From positions 1 through 64,000 of the forward strand of contig OY829331.1 of the NCBI GenBank assembly GCA_963691655.1: DNA of 64,000 nt, read 5' to 3'. Position numbers and translations under genes: made by a program. The DNA is from Toxonevra muliebris (taxonomy: Eukaryota; Arthropoda; Insecta; Diptera; Pallopteridae). The notes under the pieces are model-generated. The model made no database searches, was not told the DNA's origin, and worked only from the letters and a program-made list of their open reading frames with translations. This document shows, piece by piece, positions 52,761-64,000 of this stretch (position 1 is its first letter; each line of letters starts with the position of its first letter).

Positions 52761-54473
52761 CCCTGTGGCACTCCCTTAGTAACGGGAAGAAGACTAGAAA
52801 GTTTGTTTTCAATGCATACTGCTTGGAATCTATCTGTGAGATAGGACTTGATTAATTTGGTAGCTGTAGAGGAAAAGTTGAATAAATGTGAAAGTTTTGA
52901 ACATAAAATTGTGTGATCCACGGTATCAAAAGCCTTAGAGTGGTCGAGAAGGGCAAGAAAAGTTACCATTTTATTATCAATCTCTATACGGATATCTTCA
53001 CATACATTGATGAGTACGGTAACGCAACTTCTTTTTGAGCGAAAGCCTGATTGCCTATCTGTGATTAAAAAATTATCTAAAAGATATTTGTTCATTTGCT
53101 TATGCATTATGGATTCAAGAAATTTAGACAAAAATGGCAGGATAGCAATCGGACGGTATTCATTTGAAGATTTTGGAATGGGGATAATTTTAGAACGTTT
53201 CCAAGTTTGTGGAAAAACAGATGTCATTAAAACAGTGTTAAGAATGTGTGTTATATGTGGTAATAGTTGAGGAAGTAATGATTTTAAGAACACCGGGTGT
53301 ATTTTATCAAGACCTATAGCATTAGATTTTATAGTCAAGAAGGATTCGAGAACGTCAAATTGGGTAACACATGAAAAGCTAAATTCAGATTCCGTCATTG
53401 GTAAACTTTTTAAATCGTGACTAATATTTCCTTGCGACGTCGGTAGATTGAGAAACTTTTTGTTCATATCATTTACGTCAAGATTCAGGTTAGCAGGGGT
53501 CTTGTTACAACCGATACCAATATTACGTATTTGTTTCCATGTTTGCTTACTACCTACAGCTTCTGTAAACCTTGTGTCATAAAAATTTTTTTTAGAGGTT
53601 TTAATTTCTTTTGTAACCAATTTTCTGAGTTGCCTATACTTTTCATGCAAGCTTGAAGTTTTGTACCTCTTCCAGCGACTAAAAGCTTCATCTCGTTCGG
53701 ATATTAAATTTTGTATTTTGATAGAAAACCAAGGCTGTTTGTTCCGTCTTACTATACCCTTCTTTTCTGGTACATATTTGTCAAATAAGTATTTTAAGGT
53801 GCTGTCTAAAAAAAGTATTTGTTCATTTACGGTAGTCATAATTCGTATATAGTTCCAATTTATAACCTGAATCTCATTATAAAGCATAGCATAGTCAATG
53901 TTTCTAAAATCTCTGTAATAAAATATGTTGTCTGTTAATGTAATCTGAAAGTCATAAATTAAAAATATTAAATCATGTTTTGAAAAAACGGGCAAAGAAA
54001 GTTGGTCATATAGCAAGGTTTTTGAGTTGTCATCCACAAAAAATATATCTAAAAGAGTGTTCTTAGTATTTGTGTAATGAGTTGGGACAACACGATTTGT
54101 GGGATAAAGCCCTATAGCCTGCATACTATTTAACAAGTTATTTTCAGTCAAAATGTTACTGTTGTAGTCACCAACCATCTCTAACAAATATAGCTACACC
54201 TCCTGCATGACTCTCTCTATCAGCCCGAAACATTTTAAAACCATCTACTTTCAATACATCATCTTTCATACAGGGCAAAAACCATGTTTCCGATACACAT
54301 ATTACATCCACTTTTGAATCTTGAAAAATAAACCTAAACTCGTCAATTTTTTTCGTTAGGGTTTGAGCATTCAAATGACAGATTTTTAAACCTTTTTTTT
54401 GTTTAGTTAAAATTCTAATTAAGTTGAAAGAGCACTCTTTGGAACTACCACCTGTTTTATGTGGCAATATCAT
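52721..54473 (-). pseudogene. CR1-type LINE ORF2, endonuclease and RT N-terminal part
   Basis: The first frame (54473-54168) has the endonuclease start: LKICHLNAQTL, then VDVICVSETWF (catalytic Glu) and GGVAIFVRD. A deletion with a shift near 54180 then joins MVGDYNSNIL (catalytic Asp/Asn block), and KHDLIFLIYD follows where SDH is usual. RT follows: SNEYRPIAILPFLSKFLES, RSKRSCVTVLINV, LDHSKAFDTVDH and GVPQGSILGPLLF. Near 52730 a second small deletion with a shift removes the stretch before the catalytic YADD, which continues in the next frame. Confidence 0.85.
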
Positions 54474-54739
54474 TGAAATTAAAAGTTAAAAAACAAGCCC
54501 TAGCAACGCAAAATATTAACATGACATAACATAATATAAACAAGTAGTAAAAAATAGTTAACATAAAGCATAAATACTACGATAGGGGTTAGGCCCTTCT
54601 TCGTGTTAATCTTTCTCACGGTTCTCATTAGGTTGTTGATTGCTGCTGGTTTCATGATTATGGGTGGTGAATTCGTTATTGGTGTTGTAGGTGTTGTGGT
54701 GGTCGTTTTGCCGACTATCACACAGAATTTCTGGTTAGG

Positions 54740-55441
54740 GTATTACAGAACTTTGATGTATTTGATTTTACATATCTATAAATGCAAGCTAGACATTCTT
54801 TCGCAACTTTCAGCAGTTCGACAAGCTCTCTGTCCAATAGCGGATAAAAGTTCACATTTTTGTTTAAGTTAATGATTCGGCTAATTTTCTTGTAATCTAT
54901 TTGCTTTCCTGCTTTTTAAAATCCCATGCACTTGGTCGTGAAGTCGTTCGATTTCATTTTGACGATAATGCGGTGTGTTTTGAATTTCTTGTTTTCTGTT
55001 TGATATACTTCAATGATATCCGACTGGGCAATTTGAATATCGACTTGATTTCTAATGTTAACTCTTTACATCTTTGAGGTTTGCACTTAATTTAGGCAAA
55101 TTGGCAATGATCAAATGAGTTCCATTCCCCTGTTGTTTAGCTCTAGCAGCCACCATCTCCATTTCTTGCATTCGCTTGATCATTCTAACCTCGTTGGCTG
55201 TCAACTTGTTTTTCTTGTGCATTCTTTTGCTTTCAGCTTCCATACGTGTAATTTGAGTTTACAGCTTGTCAAACCCTTTACTCGCGAAATTTGATGAATC
55301 CGTGAGTTTTTTCACGAATTCTCGTTGTTCTCGAAATGCTTTTTCTAACATGACGAGATTTTTTGACATTTGTTCAGTCGATTCATTACCGCTGTCGTCA
55401 CTAAGTTTTAACTGAGCATAAGAGGTAAAAGTTTTTTGCAC
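54740..55441 (-). pseudogene. LINE ORF1 remnant: coiled coil plus FP-like domain
   Basis: Minus-strand pieces in order: NESTEQMSKNLVMLEKAFRE and a helical EAESKRMHKKNKL...MQEMEMVAARAK coiled coil; THLIIANLPK; then in a second frame QSDIIEVYQTENK, HRIIVKMKSNDFT, IINLNKNVNFYPLLDRELVE and LLKVAKECLACIYRYV. This follows the plan of LINE ORF1 proteins that end in an FP-type (Baculo_FP-like) domain: a GIP-like start, an IxxVYR-like block, IIVKF and a yINENL...LL..AK block. A stop at about 55257, a frameshift near 55060 and a stop near 54928 break it. Confidence 0.6.
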
Positions 55442-55991
55442 GTGTTTGGTGCAACCATTTTATTTTTCGATTTTGTTTGCTTTTTTTAGTTTGATTTTTT
55501 TATTTGTTTTGTCGCAACCTTTTATATTTCCTAGCTGCAATTGACTTACTCTTCTCTTTGACATACTTTAAGCAAATATATTCGGTTAGGCTATTTTTCA
55601 TATTTCAATTACGTCAATTCTTTAAAAACCCATAACTTGACAAATAAACTTCACACAAAAAAAAAAAAAATTGTGTGTCCACATTTTATTTTTTTATTTA
55701 TTTTATTTAATGTAATATAAAAAAGCGTTCATGGCCAAAAAAAATATATGTTACCAGCAGTATGTTGAGTGAATAGAAATAAATGTAACATTTCAGTTTA
55801 AAAAAATAATAAGTACCTAAACATAAATATACATACCGCTCTCACGCTCCCCCATCACAAAACCATAAAAGAATTAATGTAAATAAAAATAATGAACCCT
55901 ACAATGACAAAACAGTAACCTTGGTTATAACATTAAATTAGAAATTCGATTTAAAAGTATAGAGCCAGATAAGCAGCCACATGTGAATAAA

Positions 55992-56901
55992 TCAAGTAGT
56001 ATTATTTATATTCAGCAGCTTTATCCTGAACGTGTTATGATTTCCCGAAAAACAGCGTAAGTTATTCGGCAACGCATTCCAACAGCGTGCAGCTCGAACT
56101 TGAAATGAACGTTCAAAAATGGAAGATGAGATTCGCGGCAATTGTAGTTGTAGATTTCTTGTAGACCGTGAGAACTTAAATTTTTGGTAAATACAAGGTG
56201 GTGTTTGCGCTTTTATAATTTTGAAGATATTCATCAACAACCGAGTTCTCACAAAATACTGGAAGCTACACTTCAAGAACTTTTGAACATACGAGGATAT
56301 ATGTTCCCTTAAACGAATGCCATAGACATAACGAACGATTCTATTGCAGAGCATCTCAATCCTTTTTACATTATATGATACAGTCCCTGTGTAAACCTCC
56401 AATCCATAGATTATATTAGACATTAAAAGACTATAACCAATTTTATACTTAACGTGTAATGGCAAATATAGATTGGTGCTATAAAGTCTCCTTAGAGTTA
56501 CGCTAATTTTACGGGACAGTTCATTAATGTGAAAATCAAAGGTTAATCTGTTATCAATTATAATGCCCAAACAAGTCAGTTTGTCAGTCAACAATCTCAA
56601 TTTGCTGGCCATTTAATACGATATTAATATTAGAGTTACATGCATTAAATTTTATTGCTTTAGTTTTAGTTGAATTAATGCAAAGAGAGTTTGCTGGCAT
56701 CCATTGAGCAATACTATAAAGATTACAATTCACAACAGATTCCAATACGTCAATGAATTGTGCTCCACTAGAGAATAGCAATTGAATATCATCAGCAAAA
56801 AGAAATGGTGAGCATGAGTCAAGGTCAATACATTCAATAAAGTCATTTAAGTATAAAGTAAACAGAAGTGGGCCAAGGACAGACTGATGTGAAGTTAGCA
56901 C
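55992..56901 (-). pseudogene. CR1-type LINE RT fragment (third LINE), 5'-truncated
   Basis: Two overlapping minus-strand frames: 56901-56584 with SVLGPLLFTLYLNDFIECI and PFLFADDIQLLFS (catalytic ADD), then 56612-55992 with LTCLGIIIDNRLTFDFHI, YGLEVYTG and AARCWNALPNNLRCF. A single frameshift near 56600 separates them. The 5' boundary lies just before the GVPQGS block. It is a different subfamily from the LINE at 51.9-55.5 kb, judged by the FADD versus YADD motif and divergent tail. Confidence 0.85.
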
Positions 56902-57285
56902 CGATTTCAGAACTGAGCGAATTCGTACTTAACATAGCATAATACAGTGTCTCTGTTATGTTATAACATTGCTGTAATTAACATAACAAGGCGAATTGCG
57001 AAAATAAAGCTTTCACGGCGAAAAATAGTAAAAATTATTTTTAATGGATAAAATGATATCTTAGAAAAAAAATCGAAAATCTGGTTTCGCTATATTTCAT
57101 ATATTTTTCAAAAATATACTGATCCATTTTATAAAATTATACTGAAAGACTAAAGAATAGTGAAAAATGTGCATTGGTTTTGTAAGGCATTTAGTTTTGT
57201 TTAGGTATATCCAAAAGCTTTTGTACAAATAAAGCTTTGGGTGATATTTTTAAGTATAACCAATATGGCAAATTCCACAGGTTTT
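56902..57285. other. Unassigned interval
   Basis: GTTATGTTATAACATT near 56955 is a small palindromic patch. Nothing else assigned. Confidence 0.4.
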
Positions 57286-57289
57286 AAGT

Positions 57290-57400
57290 AGTCGTTGGCG
57301 GCGAAGTCGTTTGGTGTGTCGATAAAGTTATGAAAACAAGAACATTTTGGTGTGACTCGAGTTCGAATCCCAGCTTTGTGTTCTGAAATATTTTTAAAAT
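57290..57400 (+). repeat. tRNA-like (SINE-head-like) segment with B box
   Basis: GAGTTCGAATCCCAG at 57359 is close to the RNA polymerase III B-box consensus. About 60 bp upstream, GTTGGCGGCGAAGTCGTTTGG could be a degenerate A-box region, but a cloverleaf cannot be drawn. Probably the head of a decayed SINE, not a tRNA gene. Confidence 0.4.
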
Positions 57401-57837
57401 TTTATTTTTTGTTAATGGCGACTTCCATTACGCACGAATACCATATTTTTGAAGTTGGGGGAAATCGAACTATATTTCCTTATAACTTTTCTGCTGCTAA
57501 ACTTTATTTCAAGAATTTTGGAAATATAATGCAAAAAAATTTATTCTTTGCGTTAAACAAGAAACTTGCAAAATTCTTAATTTAATATTTGCGGTAGCAT
57601 TGGTACTATTAGAACTATTGATACTATGTGGGTATGGAATCAACACTAATCGTTCTAGTGAATGAAGAAAAGCGAAGTGGCGCAGCCAAAGCTACACGAA
57701 AACAAAAAACTTATTTAAATTTATTTATGCGGACTAAGCCTATTGGGCGGAATCACAATAAAAAAAAAAATACTGAACCACAAACTGAAAACTAGGTTTT
57801 TTTATTTTCGAATATTTATATAACACATATATTGCAG
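57401..57837. other. Unassigned interval before the satellite array
   Basis: AT-rich; a 77-codon frame at 57352-57585 overlaps the tRNA-like block and is unlikely to be coding. Confidence 0.4.
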
Positions 57838-60320
57838 AGTTAAAAAAAAATTTCCAAATTCAGTGCTGGAATTTTATCCCTCTGTATTGGCCACAATTCG
57901 AAAATGAATACAACGCAGAGGCTACGGTATATGCCACAACATGGCCAGCAGACTTCGGCATAATTCCAGGTACCAAACTTAAAAATCGCTCTTTTTAAAT
58001 TCTGGCAAAACGAAGCGGTGCTGGAATTTTGGTAAATTTTCTCAGCTTTTTCCACTGTATTGGCCATAATTCGGAAATGGCTACAACGCAGAAGCTGCGG
58101 TATATACCACCACATGGCCAGCAGACCTCGGCATAATTTAAGGTACCTAACTTAAAAATCGCTCTTTTTAAATTCTGGCAAAACGAAGCGGTGCTGGAAT
58201 TTTGGCCAATTTTCTCAGCTTTTTCCACTGTATTGGCCATAATTCGGAAATGGCTACAAAGCAGAAGCTGCGGTATATACCACCACATGGCCAGTAGACC
58301 TCGACATGATTCCAGGTACCAAACTTAAAAATCGCTCTTTTTAAATTCTGGCAAAACGAAGCGGTGCTGGAATTTTGGTCAATTTTCTCAGCTTTTTCCA
58401 CTGTATTGGCCATAATTCGGAAACGGCTACAACGCAGAAGCTGCGGTATATACCACCACATGGCCAGTAGACCTCGACATGATTCCAGGTACCAAACTTA
58501 AAAATCGCTCTTTTTAAATTCTGGCAAAACGAAGCGGTGCTGGAATTTTGGTCAATTTTCTCAGCTTTTTCCACTGTATTGGTCATAATTCGGAAATGGC
58601 TACAACGCAGAAGCTGCGGTATATACCACCACATGGCCAGCAGACCTCGGCATAATTTAAGGTACCTAACTTAAAAATCGCTCTTTTTAAATTCTGGCAA
58701 AACGAAGCGGTGCTGGAATTTTGGTCAATTTTCTCAGCTTTTTCCACTGTATTGGCCATAATTCGGAAATGGCTACAACGCAGAAGCTGCGGTATATACC
58801 ACCACATGGCCAGCAGACCTCGGTATAATTTAAGGTACCTAACTTAAAAATCGCTCTTTTTAAATTCTGGCAAAACGAAGCGGTGCTGGAATTTTGGTCA
58901 ATTTTCTCAGCTTTTTCCACTGTATTGGCCATAATTCGGAAATGGCTACAACGCAGAAGCTGCGGTATATACCACCATATGGCTAGTAGACCTCGGCATA
59001 ATTCCAGGTACTAAACTTAAAAACCGCTCTTTTTAAATTCTGGCAAAACGAAGCGGTGCTGGAATTTTGGTAAATTTTCTCAGCTTTTTCCACTGTATTG
59101 GCCATAATTCGGAAATGGCTACAACGCAGAAGCTGCGGTATATACCACCATATGGCCAGTAGACCTCGGCATAATTTAAGGTACCAAACTTAAAAATCGC
59201 TCCTTTTAAATTCTGGCAAAACGAAGCGGTGCTGGAATTTTGGTCAATTTTCTCAGCTTTTTCCACTGTATTGGCCATAATTCGGAAATGGCTACAACGC
59301 AGAAGCTGCGGTATATACCACCACATGGCCAGTAGACCTCGCCATGATTCCAGGTACCAAACTTAAAAATCGCTCTTTTTAAATTCTGGCAAAACGAAGC
59401 GGTGCTGGAATTTTGGCAAAACGAAGCAGTGCTGGAATTTTGGTAAATTTTCTCAGCTTTTTCCACTGTATTGGCCATAATTCGGAAATGGCTACAACGC
59501 AGAAGCTGCGGTATATACCACCACATGGCCAGCAGACCTCGGCATAATTTAAGGTACCTAACTTAAAAATCGCTCTTTTTAAATTCTGGCAAAACGAAGC
59601 GGTGCTGGAATTTTGGTCAATTTTCTCAGCTTTTTCCACTGTATTGGCCATAATTCGGAAATGGCTACAACGCAGAAGCTGCGGTATATACCACCACATG
59701 GCCAGCAGACCTCGGCATAATTTAAGGTACCTAACTTAAAAATCGCTCTTTTTAAATTCTGGCAAAACGAAGCGGTGCTGGAATTTTGGTAAATTTTCTC
59801 AGCTTTTTCCACTGTATTGGCCATAATTCGGAAATGGCTACAACGCAGAAGCTGCGGTATATACCACCACATGGCCAGCAGACCTCGGCATAATTTAAGG
59901 TACCAAACTTAAAAATCGCTCTTTTTAAATTCTGGCAAAACGAAGCGGTGCTGGAATTTTGGTCAATTTTCTCAGCTTTTTCCACTGTATTGGCCATAAT
60001 TCGGAAATGGCTACAACGCAGAAGCTGCGGTATATACCACCATATGGCCAGTAGACCTCGGCATAATTCCAGGTACTAAACTTAAAAACCGCTCTTTTTA
60101 AATTCTGGCAAAAGGAAGCGGTGCTGGAATTTTGGTAAATTTTCTCAGCTTTTTCCACTGTATTGGCCATAATTCGGAAATGGCTACAACGCAGAAGCTG
60201 CGGTATATACCACCACATGGCCAGTAGACCTCGGCATAATTCCAGGTACCAAACTTAAAAAGCGCTCTTTTTAATTTCTGGCAAAACGAAGCAGTGCTGG
60301 AATTTTGGTCAATTTTCCAC
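57838..60320. repeat. 173-bp satellite array, block 1 (~14-15 units)
   Basis: Units repeat every 173 bp; landmarks GGCAAAACGAAGCGGTGCTG and GCCATAATTCGGAAATGGCT recur throughout. One unit near 59400 carries a 27-bp internal duplication. Sequence variants interleave, e.g. TAATTTAAGGTACCTAAC, TGATTCCAGGTACCAAAC and TAATTCCAGGTACTAAAC types. The first unit (57840-57940) is diverged, as is usual at an array edge. The many 81-106-codon minus-strand frames are the same repeat read in overlapping frames. Confidence 0.95.
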
Positions 60321-60985
60321 TGTATTTATGAAATACATATACACTGGCGGTCATAAAAACCGCACCACCCACTAATTTCTAGAAAATCGTTTGAAATAGG
60401 ACCTAAACCTGATTTTGTTTTAGTGAATGTAATTTTTTTTATTTTCGGGAACAAAATGAACAAATTTCCGAAAGAAACATCATACACACACACAAATTTT
60501 TTTAATTTTTAATTAAAACAAAAATATGGAAGAAATTTTACATTTTTGAGGATAGATATTAATTAAAAGTATGTAAAAATAAAAATATTTGTTATTTTTT
60601 GAAGATACATACTAGGATTGATTTGTTTCATGTTAGAGTCACAAGCAAAAGTGTTTAGTTGGATGGTGCTCCTCTCTTAGCCTTTGTTATGGCTGTTATC
60701 TTGAATGGCATAGAAGATATTATTCGTTATTTTTTTAATAGCAAACTGTTTTCAGAACTCCAACAAGGGTTTTTTTTATTCTTTGGCATGTTTTGAGCAA
60801 CTTTCCGTTTCATTATATGACAGAGGTGCTCTATCTCGAACCGCGCGAGCTACCTGATCATTCCCGGCAGTAAATTGTAACATCATCGAAAGCATTTTGA
60901 ATCTCCAAACAAATAAGGTATAGTAGGAAAAATCCATTCAAGCCATATGACTTTGTGGAAATTTGACTATTTTCGCTTCACGGTA
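60321..60985 (-). mobile_element. Truncated Tc1-like segment embedded in the satellite (copy 1)
   Basis: ACACTGGCGGTCATAAAAAC at 60340 is a Tc1-type terminus, and minus-strand pieces toward 60900 (KVAQNMPKNKKNPCW) resemble the C-terminus of Tc1 transposases. The opposite terminus is missing; the segment ends beside ACTTTGTGGAAATTTGACTA, also found at 46940 in a dispersed copy. The same segment starts again at 63565. Confidence 0.75.
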
Positions 60986-63564
60986 TTGGCCATAATTCGG
61001 AAATGGCTACAACGCAGAAACTGCGGTATATACTACCATATGGCCAGTAGACCTCGGCATAATTTAAGGTACCAAACTTAAAAATCGCTCTTTTTAAATT
61101 CTGGCAAAACGAAGCGGTGCTGGAATTTTGGTCAATTTTCTCAGATTTTCCACTGTATTGGCCATAATTCGGAAATGGCTACAACGCAGAAGCTGCGGTA
61201 TATACCACCACATGGCCAGCAGACCTCGGTATAATTTAAGGTACCTAACTTAAAAATCGCTCTTTTTAAATTCTGGCAAAACGAAGCGGTGCTGGAATTT
61301 TGGTCAATTTTCTCAGCTTTTTCCACTGTATTGGCCATAATTCGGAAATGGCTACAACGCAGAAGCTGCGGTATATACCACCACATGGCCAGCAGACCTC
61401 GGCATAATTTAAGGTACCTAACTTAAAAATCGCTCTTTTTAAATTCTGGCAAAAGGAAGCGGTGCTGGAATTTTGGTAAATTTTCTCAGCTTTTTCCACT
61501 GTATTGGCCATAATTCGGAAATGGCTACAACGCAGAAACTGCGGTATATACTACCATATGGCCAGTAGACCTCGGCATAATTTAAGGTACCAAACTTAAA
61601 AATCGCTCTTTTTAAATTCTGGCAAAAGGAAGCGGTGCTGGAATTTTGGTAAATTTTCTCAGCTTTTTCCACTGTATTGGCCATAATTCGGAAATGGCTA
61701 CAACGCAGAAACTGCGGTATATACTACCATATGGCCAGTAGACCTCGACATAATTTAAGGTACCAAACTTAAAAATCGCTCTTTTTAAATTCTGGCAAAA
61801 CGAAGCGGTGCTGGAATTTTGGTCAATTTTCTCAGCTTTTTCCACTGTATTGGCCATAATTCGGAAATGGCTACAACGCAGAAGCTGCGGTATATACCAC
61901 CACATGGCCAGCAGACCTCGGCATAATTTAAGGTACCTAACTTAAAAATCGCTCTTTTTAAATTCTGGCAAAACGAAGCGGTGCTGGAATTTTGGTAAAT
62001 TTTCTCAGCTTTTTCCACTGTATTGGCCATAATTCGGAAATGGCTACAACGCAGAAGCTGCGGTATATACCACCATATGGCTAGTAGACCTCGGCATAAT
62101 TCCAGGTACTAAACTTAAAAACCGCTCTTTTTAAATTCTGGCAAAAGGAAGCTGTGCTGGAATTTTGGTAAATTTTCTCAGCTTTTTCCACTTTATTGGC
62201 CATAATTCGGAAATGGCTACAACGCAGAAACTGCGGTATATACCACCACATGGCCAGCAGACCTCGGCATAATTTAAGGTACCAAACTTAAAAATCGCTC
62301 TTTTTAAATTCTGGCAAAACGAAGCGGTGCTGGAATTTTGGTAAATTTTCTCAGCTTTTTCCACTGTATTGACCATAATTCGGAAATGGCTACAACGCAG
62401 AAGCTGCGGTATATACCACCACATGGCCAGCAGACCTCGGCATAATTTAAGGTACCAAACTTAAAAATCGCTCTTTTTAAATTCTGGCAAAACGAAGCGG
62501 TGCTGGAATTTTGGTCGATTTTCTAAGCTTTTTCCACTGTATTGACCATAATTCGGAAATGGCTACAACGCAGAAGCTGCGGTGTATACCACCACATGGC
62601 CAGCAGACCTCGGCATAATTTAAGGTACCAAACTTAAAAATCGCTCTTTTTAAATTCTGGCAAAACGAAGCGGTGCTGGAATTTTGGTCAATTTTCTCAG
62701 CTTTTTCCACTTTATTGGCCATAATTCGGAAATGGCTACAACGCAGAAGCTGCGGTATATACTACCACATAGCGAGTAGACCACGCCATGATTCCAGGTA
62801 CCAAACTTAAAAATCGTTTTTTTTTTTAATTCTGGCAAAACGAAGCAGTGCTGGAATTTTGGTAAATTTTCTCAGCTTTTTCCACTGTATTGGCCATAAT
62901 TCGGAAATGGCTACAACGCAGAAGCTGCGGTATATACCACCACATGGCCAGCAGACCTCGGCATAATTTAAGGTACCTAACTTAAAAATCGCTCTTTTTA
63001 AATTCTGGCAAAACGAAGCGGTGCTGGAATTTTGGTAAATTTTCTCAGCTTTTTCCACTGTATTGACCATAATTCGGAAATGGCTACAACGCAGAAGCTG
63101 CGGTATATACCACCACATGGCCAGTAGACCTCGGCATAATTTAAGGTACCTAACTTAAAAATCGCTCTTTTTAAAGTCTGGCAAAACGAGGCGGTACTGG
63201 AATTTTGGTCAATTTTCTCAGATTTTCCACTGTATTGGCCATAATTCGGAAATGGCTACAATGCAGAAGCTGCGGTATATACCACCACATGGCCAGCAGA
63301 CCTCGGCATAATTTAAGGTACCAAACTTAAAAATCGCTCTTTTTAAATTCTGGCAAAACGAAGCCGTGCTGGAATTTTGGTCAATTTTCTCAGATTTTCC
63401 ACTGTATTGGCCATAATTCGGAAATGGCTACAACGCAGAAGCTGCGGTATATACCACCACATGGCCAGTAGACCTCGGCATAATTCCAGGTACCAAACTT
63501 AAAAAGCGCTCTTTTTAAGTTCTGGCAAAACGAAGCGGTGCTGGAATTTTGGTCAATTTTCCAC
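60986..63564. repeat. 173-bp satellite array, block 2 (~15 units)
   Basis: Same 173-bp unit and variants as block 1. The last unit before the next Tc1-like segment has the TAATTCCAGGTACCAAAC plus AAAAAGCGCTC combination, exactly as the last unit of block 1 does. Confidence 0.95.
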
Positions 63565-64000
63565 TGTATTTATGAAATACATATACACTGGCGGTCATAA
63601 AAACCGCACCACCCACTAATTTCTAGAAAATCGTTTGAAATAGGACCTAAACCTGATTTTGTTTTAGTGAATGTAATTTTTTTTATTTTCGGGAACAAAA
63701 TGAACAAATTTCCGAAAGAAACATCATACACACACACAAATTTTTTTAATTTTTAATTAAAACAAAAATATGGAAGAAATTTTACATTTTTAAGGATAGA
63801 TATTAATTAAAAGTATGTAAAAATAAAAATATTTGTTATTTTTTGAAGATACATACTAGGATTGATTTGTTTCATGTTAGAGTCACAAGCAAAAGTGTTT
63901 TGTTGGATGGTGCTCCTCTCTTAGCCTTTGTTATGGCTGTTATCTTGAATGGCATAGAAGATATTATTCGTTATTTTTTTAAATAGCAAACTGTTTTCAG
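63565..64000 (-). mobile_element. Truncated Tc1-like segment, copy 2 (continues past window)
   Basis: Matches 60321-60757 with only a few differences (e.g. an extra T and A in the TTTTTTTAAATAG run). It begins at the same breakpoint in the satellite unit (CCACTGTATTTATGAAATAC). Confidence 0.93.

Larger units (their letters stand above)
51891..55480 (-). mobile_element. CR1-type LINE with ORF1 and EN-RT ORF2, internally deleted
   Basis: On the minus strand, ORF1 remnants (about 55441-54740) precede an endonuclease-RT ORF2 (about 54473-51925). The 3' region ends in two copies of a 22-bp unit, ATTATTAAGAAAAGTGTTTTA-like (about 51898-51942), consistent with the short tandem 3' repeats of CR1-group LINEs. 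No target duplication was identified. Confidence 0.75.

Noticed and set aside
57840..63118. About twenty 60-106-codon minus-strand frames beginning MWWYIPQLLRCSHFRIM
   Set aside because: They are the 173-bp satellite read through in shifting frames (173 is not a multiple of three). Repetition, not selection, keeps them open.

Overview
The window looks like a transposon-dense, probably heterochromatic piece of a dipteran insect genome. The reasons are the AT-rich base composition, tRNA-derived SINEs, P-superfamily, hAT, Tc1/mariner/maT, I/LOA-type and CR1-type LINE remnants, a Ty3/gypsy retrotransposon, and nucleosome-length satellite arrays at both edges. The SINE body resembles ones I associate with higher flies such as tephritids; that placement is an inference. 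I found no convincing conserved host gene, rRNA or functional tRNA. The longest reading frames belong to mobile elements.

Layout. Positions 1-1130 hold a ~165-bp satellite running off the left edge. From 1.4 to 10.7 kb there are inverted-repeat elements, an IS630-type transposase remnant, copy A of a dispersed family with long terminal inverted repeats, and a TA-flanked Tc1-like relic. A SINE at 10.7 kb is followed by a P-superfamily remnant with ~470-bp inverted repeats (11.07-13.32 kb), which abuts a decayed Ty3/gypsy element (13.3-20.8 kb). Two later insertions split that retrotransposon: a 2.55-kb TA-flanked element (itself holding a Tc1-like copy) in gag, and a hAT-type MITE with an 8-bp target duplication between protease and RT. 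From 21 to 35.5 kb come a Tc1-like relic, foldback structures, hAT MITEs, a LINE endonuclease fragment, a second P-like copy carrying a hAT MITE, a nearly intact DD37D (maT-type) transposon, a possible tiny two-exon gene, a Myb/SANT-like remnant, another Tc1-like relic, copy B of the dispersed family and a GGGGCCGTTCAC-ended element.

From 35.7 to 45.3 kb is a nest bounded by TTAA-flanked inverted ends. Inside lie a 4.36-kb LINE with a 13-bp target duplication and a near-complete ORF2, and a hAT-type MITE with an 8-bp duplication that contains a second GGGGCCGTTCAC element, which in turn contains a 130-bp TTAA-flanked piggyBac-like MITE. Further right are copies C and D of the dispersed family, hAT-in-hAT nesting (48.5-51.0 kb), a CR1-type LINE with coiled-coil/FP-like ORF1 and EN-RT (about 51.9-55.5 kb), and a third LINE 3' end (56-56.9 kb).

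The last 6 kb is a 173-bp satellite. It is interrupted at 60.32 kb and again at 63.57 kb by the same truncated Tc1-like segment, exactly 3,244 bp apart, so the array has a higher-order unit of satellite plus transposon. The strongest evidence in the window comes from internal cross-comparison: several insertions have both a target-site duplication and an unoccupied version of the same site in a paralogous repeat elsewhere in the window, so their order can be read directly.
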